NCBI GenBank assembly: GCA_015499995.1
Contig: JADNRV010000046.1
Coordinates: forward strand, 248,001-312,000
Length of the DNA: 64,000 nucleotides
Reading direction: 5' to 3'
From: Flammula alnicola
Lineage: Eukaryota; Basidiomycota; Agaricomycetes; Agaricales; Strophariaceae
Position 1 is the first letter of the stretch. The number at the start of each line of letters is the position of its first letter. Under the pieces are notes generated by a model. The model saw nothing but the letters and a program-made list of their open reading frames with translations, was not told where the DNA came from and made no database searches. Below, one piece after another: positions 47,066-60,348 of the stretch. A program made the translations under genes and the position numbers.

Positions 47066-48455
47066 TCAGAATTTGAAGACCTGGGAGAAAGGAGCGCGTT
47101 AGAATAACATCCAAAGTACATGACTATAGAGGATTGCGGCAGCTTACCTGGTCTTCTGTGTATCCCAGCTCCTTGAGGATTCCGCTAAGCTCGCCTTGCT
47201 TCATGCCAGCCTTCTTACCAGCAAGCGAGGCAACCTGTGGAGGTGGTCCTACAAAGCCCCCCAAAAAATACAAGTTCAGAACATTCTCGCAATAACAACA
47301 CAAAAGCACGCAATAACTCACCACAAACATAAATTTTGATCTTCTCTTCAAGTCCGCAGGAGCCACATTTTTCTTGATTACGTCGGCAGTGATAAACCCA
47401 ACAGGACCTTTCCAGCCTTCGCTGGGCTGGTCGAGCAGGTACACGACGTCGAAGGTGTTTGGGAACTTGGCCTTGAGGGCATCGAGATCTTCACGGAGGA
47501 GGATGTCTTTCTCTGTGACGTTGGAATAGAGAAGCTTGAATTTGGTCTTGTTGTTCTTGTCTGCCAATGCGTGCGTGAGGAGTTGATAAAGAGGGGTGCT
47601 GGTGGAGGTATCAAAATATATTTATGAGTATACGTGCGTTGGGTTGGTATACTGAAGTATAACGTACATTCCAGTGCCTCCACCGATCAGGGCGATTTCA
47701 TCAAACTCGTTTGCTGAGATATAGATTAGAGTTGCTTAAAGGTTAATACAAAGAAGTTTACCTTGGTAGGGAATTTTGATAATAGGTCCTTTGATAGCAA
47801 GGGTATCACCTTCCTGTTGAGAATATATACGTGAGTGATATTTGCGAATTTAAAAAGAGCAACAGACCTTTAGGGTGAAGATGTATTTCGACATGTTTCC
47901 AGTCTCGTAGCGCTTGATGAGTAGTGTGAGCTCGCCTGGTGCATCTGGGGGGGACACAGGGGTGTAGGGACGGATGACGGGTTTGCCCTTTGCGTCCAAG
48001 AGGGCCTCCGGATCGGAAGCCCTGACAACGAGGCAAGAGGCCACGGGGATGAGGGAAGCTTCATTGTTTGGCAACTCGAAGACGAAGCTAGCAGACCAGA
48101 GGGATCAGCGGAAGGAACCGGAGGGAAAAGAGATGAATGAATGGATTTTACGTTGAAGAGTTGTGGTTGTAAGGAATGATCTTCTTCAACTTGAAGTCGA
48201 CAAAGTTCTGAGGGTCGAGGGGGCTCGTTACCTGCTTGGGTTTTAGGGTGGCGCGGTCCAAGTAGAGATAGCCGGCTGCGGAGAGGGCGCCGACGCCGAG
48301 GAGGATGGCAGGAAGTTTTGATTTTGAGGCGGGTGCGGTCGCGTATGAGCGAAGACCGGCAGCCTGAAGGGCAGTGTCAGAAGAAGAAGATGAGATGTAC
48401 TGGAATGACGTACCTTACACGAGCTACGGAGAGTCGATCTGAGGAGGAATGACAT
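47066..48455 (-). CDS. MCR1: Mitochondrial NADH-cytochrome b5 reductase
   Basis: Mcr1 transfers electrons from NADH to cytochrome b5 or ergosterol synthesis at the mitochondrial outer membrane and intermembrane space. The start ATG at 48455 gives MSFLLRSTLRSSCK, then over an intron AAGLRSYATAPASKSK, a presequence, and a membrane anchor (LPAILLGVGALSAAGYLYL). The FAD domain has RPYTPVSPPDAPGELTLLIK, the RxYTPxS motif, and GNMSKYIFTLKEG. The NADH domain has GGGTG joined over an intron to ITPLYQLLTHALAD, and CGPPP near the C-terminus. Two short 3' exons end in EDQ then VFKF (intron 47081-47147; last exon 15 bases). All motifs are intact. Confidence 0.92.
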
Positions 48456-48824
48456 GTTGAACACAGCGCCCAAGTTAGAGTCGGTGAGTCGCGATTTTCT
48501 CACAAGGGCTTGGCTGCAATCCATTGCGTCATATCAAACTCACGCTCCTGCCAGGGTCGGCATCCTTAAATTCACAAAAATTAGGCCAAAATATTCAAGG
48601 TTGCGTATCTGGGCGGCATAAAAGCATCGAGGACAACGTATGGATTTGTGTATTGAGTAAATAGTGCGGAAGCAAAGAGTGCGCAGTGTTGAATGTGAAT
48701 TGAGACAAAAGAGAGGCGATCCACCCACATTAGATCTGTGACCCAGTTACATACTTCAAAAGCGATCTGTTTATATCTTGCAAACCTTGCTCTCCCTCTC
48801 TCCACTCATCTCTTCTCCACTTTC
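48456..48824. promoter_or_regulatory. Divergent intergenic region between MCR1 and HOG1
   Basis: The 369-bp interval holds both promoters. A pyrimidine-rich tract (48789-48820) sits directly before the HOG1 ATG. No specific stress element can be assigned. Confidence 0.4.
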
Positions 48825-50602
<1,778 letters not shown>

Positions 50603-51636
50603 ACCGTTGGGCTGTGATGGAAACTAACGTCGGGCTAGGAGGCAGGCATCCTCGTCGATCATCCCTTTCATGCTCTTCTTGTATTTTGTTTTGTCTTCTT
50701 GATATCTTCGTTTCAATAATTCTATGTAATGTGTTGGGCGTTGCTTCTCACCCTTTCCCTCATGAACAATTTTGGCTGTTGTTTCTTGGTAGAATCTTTA
50801 CTAGTACGACCTATTCTTTCGAATTCCCACCGGTCCTTTTTGCCATACCCCCTCCTCCTTCCGAATCACGTACCTCTGCCTTCCTTAGGCTTTCTCTTTC
50901 TTTTTATAGCTCTGTTCTTTTACCCACCATACATGACACGATGCGATTTGGATGATAGACGATGGATCCAGAAAGCCTCCGTGGGGAGTTATCGAAGAAA
51001 TAAAATCCTCAAACTTTCAAACCAGGCCCTTCAAGTACTGTAAAGAAAACCGGCACCTCGACTCGACTTCAAGTTATACACGATAACCCCCTCCCCTCCG
51101 TCAACCCAATTCATTGTTGCCTCTCGAACTCCCTCACACCTGAATCCCCACTGTACCGAGCACACGAACGGCAAATCTCTCTTTCTTCCGTCTCCTTCTT
51201 CTTCTGTTCCTTTTTTCTTTATTTGTTATCAAATGGAAGGCTAGTGCATTGGAAGGTCAATATACACGATTTGGCTGGAAGAACTTGGGTGTCATTAATG
51301 CTTTCCACTTTTGGCGTCGGAGATCGTCGCGTCGACCCTGATTTTCATGGGTGTGACTTGAAAGAGCAGTCCCGTGATCGCGGAATGTGTTGACGCGAAG
51401 TTCGTCACTCAGCTGAACACGGACTCGACGATTCTCACCACCGCTAAGTACTTGTGGCTACTTGTCTTCATCTTAACTTGCGAACATTCGGACCTTCTCT
51501 TTATTTAACTTGCGTGCTTCATTGTTAGCTCAACGTCTCTGATCTTCTGAAGTGCTGAGCTCATTGGGACCGAGGAGGCCATTTCCATCAAGTTGAACCG
51601 ATCCCAGACAGCTACTAGTAGACTGTTCAACACGCG
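50603..51636. other. Intergenic spacer between HOG1 and the DNA methyltransferase gene
   Basis: About 1 kb, pyrimidine-rich in long stretches (50660-50940 and 51170-51230). No gene, RNA or repeat supported. The short open stretches are pyrimidine-tract artefacts. Confidence 0.45.
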
Positions 51637-54600
51637 ATGGCACGTCGTCGACCGACTGCATTTGAGGTTTCGTTTTCCGAGAGGCAAGAGCCGGACGTCA
51701 ACGAGCGTGCGGCCCAGTCGCGCAGTTCGTCTGTAGCGTCGAGTTCGACGGCGACCTCCCTTGGGAAGAGGAAGGGTGATGTTCCCACTGATGCGAGGGT
51801 GCGTACTCTGTCTCTACCATTTCCTAATTATGTTGATGCTGATGGATTGTGGTATGGCAGAGGAACAAGCGTCAGCAATTGCCGAAGGGTATGGGTCTTT
51901 CCCCTCGAGTGTCGTTATCTCTTGTAAATATCTGACATAGCATTTTTTGTCCAGGCGCTTATTATCAACCGAAAAATAAAGAGATCATCGAGACCGAGAA
52001 GTTGATTATCCGCGGGGAAGATCCCGACCCGGACGACGACGATGCGGCAGATGAGAAACCTATCCGGGAGCTAGACGATTTCTCTATATTTGATCCCAAG
52101 CATGGTCGCGAGATGGTTTCGCTTGAGGCTCTAGAGCAAGATGATGGCGTGGATCGGCAGTTTGAGGCTGCTGGGAATGTGTTGGCGCATTATGAGAATG
52201 CGGAAGACAGGGGACAGGAGGACGACGACGACGACGAAGAGGAGGAGGATCAGAACAAGAACAAGAGGGGAAAGGAGAAGAAGAAACCACAATACGTCCG
52301 TCTGAGCGCGATATTACGGTATTCGGTGAATTACACGCATGACAAGGAGTAAGTCGTACGCTTTACTTATTTGCTTATTTGGAGATTGGATTAATGAATA
52401 ACGGGGTTTAACAGACCATTTTATATTGAAACCCAATATGCGTGGTATATCCTGAAGTCGCCGTCAGAGAGATATGCAGAATACTGGAAACATTTCTGCA
52501 TGCCCCACCGTATAGCGCAACTTGTGATATCCAAGGCGTTGCTGCGTCCACGGGACGATTTTCCCTCCTTTCTTAGCAGATTCACATCAGAGACGATGAT
52601 GGGTCGAACCTTCGTGGAAGAGGACATATGGGAATATGTATGTTTTGATGTCATTTCTTTCTTCCTTTGATGTTCACGAAGAACAGGTTTCCGAAATCCG
52701 AGATGCTATTATCGAAGAGCCGGATTTGTCCAAAATCACGGCCGTGCCTTTTGTAAAGCATATCTTCAAAAGAGCTCCTCCCATAGTCGACAAGACTCGG
52801 CCTGCTCGTCGGAATGGTCCCAAGGTCAAGGTCCAGCCAAAGAAACCACTGAGCGGCAATCTTGACTTGGCCGTGCTGAAGCCCGAAAACCAGAGTACCA
52901 CATGCGTTACGCCAAGAATCGCGAAGTTAGCCGAAGGTTATTTCCACGAAGAGATTATGGTAGTCGGCAGTGCGCCCCCAGCCATCAACAAGGCCGCTGA
53001 GGAGGCAAAGCAGAAGAAGGACCGCGATCTGTTGTCGAAGTTGATCTTGGAGCTGCAGAAGGAAAAGAAAATAAATTATAACAAAGCAAATAGGGTCTCG
53101 ATGGAGTATGATTACTACTCTGAGGTCGACATCAACCGCACGACGTATCGAGTATGTCCTAATATCTCTTCAGATATCGAAACCGCTGATTGTTATTTCT
53201 CTTTAGAGTGGAGACATTGTTCTTGTTCCGGGTGATGAGACGATGCCCAAGGAGATTCTCAAAGACTCTAAAATTCACGATTACTTTTGGTCTACACATA
53301 TTTCCTTTGGCATGCTTTTATCATTATCTCACCAGCTCTTCAGGTTTGCAAAAATCATGTACATCGTCATGGAGAATCGAATCGCCCATATTCAGTGGTT
53401 TAACCACGGTTCAAAGACTCTTTTAGGGGAGTTTGCAGATCCTCAAGAACTATTTCTAGCTGATCATTGCGACAAGATTTACTTGAAAGATATCGTGGGT
53501 AAAGTCAAAGTTCACGCACTTCGTCCTGACAAGCCCGGTGAATATTTCTGCAAGTACGCACACAATCTGCAGCATTTCCTCTTCACAGTCGATAAAACTC
53601 ATCCTTTTCAATTTGCAGACTCATGCATGCTCCCGACTTGGGTACATTTACTTGTATTGATGCCAAACGCCTGGAACTTCTTGCTGGCCAAACGCCACCA
53701 GATAACTGTCCCGTGTGTCCCTTATGGAGGAACGAGAGGCCGACACAGATCCTCGTCAACTTAAAGATGAATTTGGTCATCAAAATGGCGTAGCATTTGG
53801 TGGGGTAACATACCATTACGAAGATTTCGTTCTCTATCGGGCAGACAAGGGCCTGCCCACATTGGTTACATCACCCACATCAATTTCGGCGGCAAGGAAC
53901 CTAAAGTAACTGCAAGGAAAGTTGGAAGGATGTCAGATCTGAAAACTCTTCTACCCAAGCTCAAAGACGAGGTTAGTTTCGATCTTTACAACGTTGTTTT
54001 TTTTGACATTCATTCCATCGCAGCGTCAGCTTTACCTTACTGACGAGAAGGTAACCTTCAAAGCCCAAGATCTGCTCAAAGTCATATATGTCCCTTGTAC
54101 GGAGTCCTTTAAACCGCCCCATGTAACTATGGAGGACTGGCTTGATCTATCTTACGATCACTTCTACCTCAAGTATACCTTTCCAAGTTTGAAAGTCGAG
54201 AGCTGGGCCGAGAGAAGACGAGTCGGCTGGGAAGAGCTGCATGTATGCACGCAATGCTGCAAGGAGAGACTGGCAAAACGAAAGCTGCTATACAATTTTC
54301 TTGACCAGAAAGACCGCAAGCCACTGCGAACTCTTGATTTATTCGGCGGCGTTGGTGCTTTCAGCCGAGGTTTGGCCGAAGGAAGTGGCTGCTTGGAGAT
54401 CACCCATGCGATTGAAATTAGCCCCAGCGCTGCTCAGACATTCACGTACGTTTCACCACCCTTCAGGGAACCACTCTTTTTATCACGATAGCAGCCGAAA
54501 CTCACCGAACACGATTGTGTATAATCAATGTGCAAATGAAATGCTGCGCTACATCGTCAAGGCACAACAAGGTCATCAAGTCGAAGTGCCCAGACAAAAA

Positions 54601-56370
54601 TATGACGACAAGACACCAATACCTCCACCGCCAAAGCCTAGTGAGATCGATGTGATAACAGCCGGTTTTCCATGGTAAGTAATTTCTTCTTTTATTTTAT
54701 TTTATCACGAGTATAAACTGATGATTCAAATAGTCAAAGCCATTCAACGCTCAACATGTATAAGACTGTTGACGACATCAAAAGTAACTTGATCCTAACC
54801 ACCCTCTCTTACATGGATTATTACTCGCCATCATTCGCATATTTCGAGAATGTCCCGGGTTTTTTGAAGTATTCCCTCAATGCACGACAGATCGACAACC
54901 ACAGGGTTACAGGAGGCATCCCATCAGGAGGCTTGAAAATATTTATACGTGCCTTGCTTGACATGAAGTTCGTTCTCATTTCATCATCTTGTCTCTACAT
55001 TTAACTCATAACACTGAATTAAGCTATCAAGTTCGTTTCGGGCAGCTACAAGCCGGACACTATGGAACTCCCCAAAGACGTGTCCGTTTTTTCATAATCG
55101 CCGCGAAACACGGAAAGGTCCTACCAGAATTTCCTCAAGCAACCCACGACTTTCCAGAGAATAAGTCTCTCGATATGTCAATCAAGGTTGGCGCAAAAAC
55201 CCACAGAATAGCGCCAATCAGAACAGCAAATGGAATAGCACATCACGCGTTTGTGAGTGTGGAAGATGCAATCTGGGATTTGCCTCGCTTTGATTGGCAA
55301 GTACTGTATTTTGGAATCCATTTTCCCATACTGACTGCATGGTAGGAAGCACCCTGACCCGTCTAAAGAGAGCGCTCAGCGAAGACAGGAAAGACGGGAG
55401 AGAGAAGCGGAGGTACCGTCAAAAGATTGCGGCGAAGGCTCAAACAAGGCGTTCTGCGGATTTCAAGGGCAGATCGGGTACACCGACGAACCCAAAACTC
55501 GATATCAACTATCAGCTCGTACGGTTCCGACCACAGACATCCAGCAATACACCAAATGCTTGAAGTCACAAAAAGTGGAGCGGTAAGAGCTTCGGCGTTT
55601 CAAACTCGTGCCGCAGAGATTTTACAGCTCAATTTTATGAAGCGTACTCAACATCCCCTTAACGGCGAACGCGGATTATCGAAGTAAGTTCCTTGGTTTC
55701 TCTAAAATTCATTCGGAGGAAATTCAGGCTAATCGTTTTACTATTAGGCCTGCCACAGGGCATGTTTGAATGGCAGCTTGTAGACCCGTCGTCGTCGATG
55801 GGGAAAAAGAACTACCGTCCTGGTGAGATTGGTACCCTTCTTGTTGTGTTTATCTAACAGGAAGTAGGTGCGTATGGACGGGTTGATAAGGATTCAGTCT
55901 TTCAAACGACTGTTACAAATGTCGATCCCACCGCAAAGCAATGTCGCGTTTTACACCCTCGAGTATGCCACAGAACCCTATTTTATTCACATATTATTGA
56001 CGTATTCTCCTAGGACCACCGAATGCTGACTGTTCGAGAATTGGCGAGATCTCAAGGATTTCCGGACAACTTTGTTTTTGAAGCCATCGGAAACAATGTC
56101 GTTACAGTAAGTGGTGAAAGAACTTGAACTCCCCCGGTGGTTGATCTCGATGCTTTACAGATGCACAGACAGATTGGAAACGCGGTTCCTCTTCCTGTAG
56201 CCCATGCACTTGGACGGGAACTCCGGGAATCTTTATTCAACGAGTGGAACCTTATGCGACAGGACGCTATCACGATCGACGACGACGACGACGACGACGA
56301 TAGCGATCACAACGGTCAGCGTCATCTTCAAATTCTTGATGATGACGACGACGACATGGACATTTATTAA
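51637..56370 (+). CDS. DNMT1-like DNA (cytosine-5) methyltransferase
   Basis: A large multi-exon gene of about 1,300-1,400 codons. Order: a Ser-rich N-terminus; acidic linkers; an RFTS-like region (YIETQYAWYILKSPSERYAE and PHRIAQLVISKALLRPRDDF); two BAH-like regions, one around GDIVLVPGDETMPKEILKDS and one around VAFGGVTYHYEDFVLY with GYITHINFGGKEPK; then the catalytic domain. Motif I is TLDLFGGVGAFSRGLAEG, IV is FPCQ with its Cys codon split by an intron, VI is FENVPGF, VIII is GHYGTPQRRVRFFII, X is QIGNAVPLPVAHALGREL. The layout suggests maintenance or heterochromatin methylation. The C-terminus has two poly-Asp runs. Frame breaks at 53719-53721, 53849-53851 and near 55749 each vanish with one base added to a C or G run. 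Confidence 0.9.
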
Positions 56371-56480
56371 GACTACGCATATCACATTAATGTAGGCTTT
56401 ATCTCACATACTAATACTGCATATCATCCGCACTTATGTACATCTCTGGAGCATACATAGAGTACATATATTATAACCCA

Positions 56481-57118
56481 TCACGATTCGAGAACTTCAT
56501 ATCCGACCCATACTGCTTCTGAGCAACTATTGCATGCAATGAGATGTTCCCCTTTTTCCATCAATGTGCTGGTTATCCTATACACTCCTCCACAGCGGCA
56601 TGGGTATCGCCAGGGACCTTCTTCTGCAACCTCTGCAACGTTATCGACACCCTCATCCTCGAACTCTTCCAACGAAATGACTTGCGCAGGACGTGGTGAG
56701 GTGGTGGTATATGTACGCGGTCTTAGCTGCGCCTCGTACGCGGTCCTACGTTCATTGTTGGAGAGAACCGTGTACGCCTCCTTGATCAACGCAATATCAA
56801 CCTGGTCGGCCGAGCTGGAAGGGTTTCGTTTGTCCGGATGACATTGCAGGAGAACACGATGGTAAGCTGCTTTGATCTCGGCTAACGATGCATCTTTAGG
56901 CACCGAAAGCAGCTGGTAGAAGTCGACGGTGCGTGGGGAGGAATCCAGCTTTCGTCCGTCGAGAGCGCGTTGGGTAACGAGGAATCGGAGGCTGCCGTCG
57001 GAAAATCAGATTGATCATAATATTTCACGTGATACATATCTAGGCTATTTTTGACTCTCGCATAAACGAACTCGTTACTCCGACTCGACGGCGTCGACGC
57101 TTTACTATTCTCAGACAC
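56481..57118 (-). CDS. DPH4: Dph4-like J-protein with CSL zinc finger
   Basis: Dph4 (DNAJC24) supports the first step of diphthamide synthesis on eEF2, handling iron for Dph3. The J domain reads TVDFYQLLSVPKDASLAEIK, then AYHRVLLQCHPDKRNP with the HPD triad, and LIKEAYTVLSNNERRTAYEA. A CSL-type zinc-binding domain follows: YPCRCGGVYRIT and HLIACNSCSEAVWVGYE, with CxC and CxxC pairs. The stop is at 56481. The N-terminus is uncertain: the J domain frame has no ATG unless one base is added to the T run near 57007, which would connect it to ATG 57037 or 57118. The latter is used here. Confidence 0.82.
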
Positions 57119-57675
57119 CTCTCACCTAGAGCCCCACTTGCCACATACATAAGTAAACTACGAGATGTTGCTGGCATACTTTTGATACGCTGGGTCGCTG
57201 CGAATAAAAATATTATTCTGCTCTGCTTATTAATAAATTCTTAATCCGACCTTTTGTCTCTAGAATACGAAAACTTATCGAGGGAAGGACCTCTTGCCAA
57301 GTCCGAGTCGGAATATCGGACGACGGAACGCCACTGCTATTGAACGTTTAGTTGCACCTTATGTGCACGGTATTCCGTGTTCCCGCGTTGCTATGGTACA
57401 TCCCGTAGATTATTTCTTACATATACTGTAGAATATCTGTGGTGCTCCCTCAGTCCGTTATACGCACGTACTGAGGTGAGCACCCTATAGTAAACTACCT
57501 TCGTTTATTCTTTACTGACTATGTACCTAGTTTACTTGTTCTTTAGGTACTTAGTGACAATATCAGTCTGTTATACGCACGTACTGAGTTTACTTGTTCT
57601 TTAACTGCAGTCTACAGCTCGCTTAGGTTAAAGTGTTTCTTTACCGGTCCATAACACTCAACGGCGGCGTACACC
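57119..57675. other. Intergenic spacer with local duplications
   Basis: About 560 bp, AT-rich, holding two pairs of direct repeats (see repeat entry). No gene supported. Confidence 0.5.
57451..57603 (+). repeat. Local direct-repeat cluster
   Basis: CAGTCYGTTATACGCACGTA with CTGAG following occurs at 57451-57475 and 57564-57588 (24 of 25 identical). TTTACTTGTTCTTTA occurs at 57531-57545 and 57589-57603. The layout suggests a small tandem duplication with deletion. Confidence 0.65.
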
Positions 57676-58216
57676 ATGTCTCATGCTGGAACACAAATTT
57701 CTGATATGGACAATATTGTTCATAAAGGCGGTTGTTTCTGCGGATTGGCAAGCTACCAGGTGAAGGGGCTGCCACTGCTCAGCGCCTTTTGTCATTGCTC
57801 GTTGTGCCAGAGATTGAATGGTGAGAACTCGTTCAGTGTTAGACACCTTATCACATATTAAACTGTCTCTAGCTGCTGCCTTCATTCTTACCTGCCACTT
57901 TCCCGCATCACGTTTCGCCTGGACTCATGCTCATCCGGACAGCGATACGCTCGAATCGTATGCAGTAGCCTCGAAGCCTTGGAAAATACGTTGGCGTTGC
58001 AAGAAATGCGGATGCACAATTGCATCTTATAATTCTAAACTCGACCAATGGAGCGTTTGGGGCGTTCAGTTCGAACGCGACGACAAAGGGAAAATCATCG
58101 GCTGGGATACGATAAAACCGACTGCCCATATATTCTATGATACCCGGATGCTTGATGTTCAGGATGATTTATCCAAGTGGACAGGATACGAGGGCAAATC
58201 AGAAAGGTTGCTTTGA
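57676..58216 (+). CDS. GFA/CENP-V-domain zinc protein
   Basis: Exons 57676-57820 and 57873-58216, joined in phase 1 over a 52-bp intron, give a 162-residue protein. The GFA (glutathione-dependent formaldehyde-activating / CENP-V) fold is shown by GGCFCGLASYQV, FCHCSLCQRLN and RCKKCGCTIASYN, which supply the zinc-binding cysteines of the CxC, CxxC and CxxC pattern. The F..WTHAHP and LDVQDDLSKWTGYEGKSERL parts complete the domain. Many fungal members have no demonstrated substrate, so a role in glutathione-adduct chemistry is only a family-level guess. Confidence 0.85.
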
Positions 58217-58498
58217 GACAGATACAACTGGAAAGTTTGGGTGTCCAGTCTGGCTTGAACGACACGCATGTAAATAACTACTATGTTGCCAAGAGATCCG
58301 AATTTACTAAAAGGAGTCAGGCGCCGGGATGCTTTTCCATCTACACGAGACCTTTTTCCATTTTGCCGGGCTTGGACCCACATAACTTTCTACTACTTTT
58401 ACTTCGCATAACATTCCAAACGACGCACAATACTTGCGAGCTTGCCTTCAAGAAACGTCAAGTCGAAATATAAGCAAACAGTCGGCAGCCATCAAGCC

Positions 58499-59973
58499 AT
58501 GTCATCGTTTCGTGCATCTCCGTGGGTCACCTACGAGCCAACGGCAAGTTCTCACCGCAACCGCCACCAAGAGCCGTCCGAAAGCGATATGGACGAAGAC
58601 GTTGATATGGATGCCCCTCAAATCTCCACTCTTCGCGAAGAAGTGACTCCTCCACCCCAACCTCACAAAAAGGCACCGACGAGCCTCAAAAAACGTCCCG
58701 CTGTACCTGTCGCCCCAGCTCATGGCCACTCCAACAAAGAGCCAGACGAAATCGAGGAAGAGGAAGATCAGCTCATTGACGAACTCATTGATGATGACGA
58801 CAATGATGATCTTGCCAAACCTTCACCGTCTTCTCAGCCTCTGGGACGCGCCGCTGAAACACCCCAGAATCGCAAAGTTTCCGCAAAGCGTAAGCCTCGG
58901 AAATCCGACAAAAAGTTGGGAGAAGGAGAAAAGAAGGTAAAAGAGAAAGTGTCACAACCAACGGGTGCGCACATTCTTGCGCCAACCATGTCTTGGTTTA
59001 AAGCGACTCCGGCCAAATCTCATGAGGATACAGACATTCCGAACAGCTCACCGATGCACCATCCCGGTGAACCTTCTGTTTCGAAGGCGAAGAAGAAGGT
59101 TTCACCTCGCAAACCTCCTACCATCCCGCGGGCAAAGCTCAAACTAGCAAAGTACGTTTTCTCATTCAGGTTATCTTACGTCTCATGCTGAGGTTACTCG
59201 GCAGGCAAAAGTCTGCCGTTCCTCACCTGCTCCTCGAGGACACAGGGGCATTAAGTGAAAGTAGGTGTCATCTGTCGCATTCAAATCAAAGACTGAAGAA
59301 TTTTGTTTTAGGCTATGCTGGAACGGCGGCTTCCTCTCCTGTCACTGCACAGTTCGAGCAGAATTCTCCGGAACCGGAAAACATGCCACCAAGCTCCCCA
59401 CCACTTGCCTCAGCTCCTCTAGCTGAAGAAACAAGCCTTGAGAATGTGCCTATCCCAGTATACCCTCTTCCAACCAAGCCGTTCCCTGTGCAACCTCCTC
59501 CAAAGATAGCATCAGGCTTTGCGCCATTGCTACCTCTTGACAAAAGCGGTAGGAAGGTGAGGCACTGGCGCGAAGCCAACCGAGAAATACGCGGGATCGC
59601 AGGCGGTCGATGGCTTGCTCGAACATGGGTAGGCGAAAAGGAGTCTGACTATGCCTCCTTTGTCAGCCTCGCTAACGCCCAAGCAAAATCCGCCGACGAC
59701 AAAACATCTAGTGGCGTCGCACTGCCAAAGCTTTCATCTGTCTCTATCTCGGCACCCGCGACTACCAAGGCATTGGGTAAACTGAAAGGCTCGAAGGCCG
59801 GATCAGCTGTAACGTCTGCCAACCCTTCTCGTGCGCCTTCTGCCATCCCTGATACTCCAGGGATCCCGATTAATACTAGTGCTGTAAGGGCACCTACGAA
59901 AATGCGCATTCTTCAGCTTGCTCCGTCTTCTGAAGGAGGTGATTCCGATATGGCTGCCCCTCCTGACGTGTAA
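58499..59973 (+). CDS. IES4: INO80 complex subunit Ies4-like protein
   Basis: Exons 58499-59151, 59205-59261 and from about 59313 to 59973 join in consistent phases. The protein is mostly disordered: an acidic DEIEEEEDQLIDELIDDDDN block, a Lys-rich stretch (SAKRKPRKSDKKLG), then MSWFKATPAKS and SPRKPPTIPRAKLKLAK, typical of fungal Ies4. A conserved C-terminal block reads GFAPLLPLDKSGRKVRHWRE then IRGIAGGRWLARTWVGEKES. Ies4 is a small fungal subunit of the INO80 nucleosome remodeller linked to the checkpoint. The assignment is from remembered pattern, so it is moderate. If wrong, it is still a nuclear, basic, intrinsically disordered protein. Confidence 0.55.
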
Positions 59974-60348
59974 AGTCGACGTAGAAGATCGCATTAGCTG
60001 GAAGTGCATTTACCTTTTTATTCTAATATATATTCGACAACCTACATTTGCTGCATACTTACCCTGGCATTCATAAAGAGCACGTATTACTTATCATTTA
60101 TCATTTTATACTTAATATTGATGATCAGCGTCAATCAGCGTTGCTTGACGCCATCTTTCCTGTCAGGGTCAGTCACACTCGTGACTGCAAGTCCAGCGCT
60201 CGTTGGATCGCAGTCGCGACAGTCCGAATGCACTAAATACTTATCCTATCATTGAGCTCCTACTCTCATCCATCATCTTTCGCTCATAATCGCTAGAGCA
60301 TTGGGCAATTTATCATTCAACTCTCAAGGTTATCATTCCAGAGCCAGC
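59974..60348. other. Intergenic spacer before DOP1
   Basis: About 375 bp, AT-rich from 60010 to 60130. No gene recognised. Confidence 0.45.
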
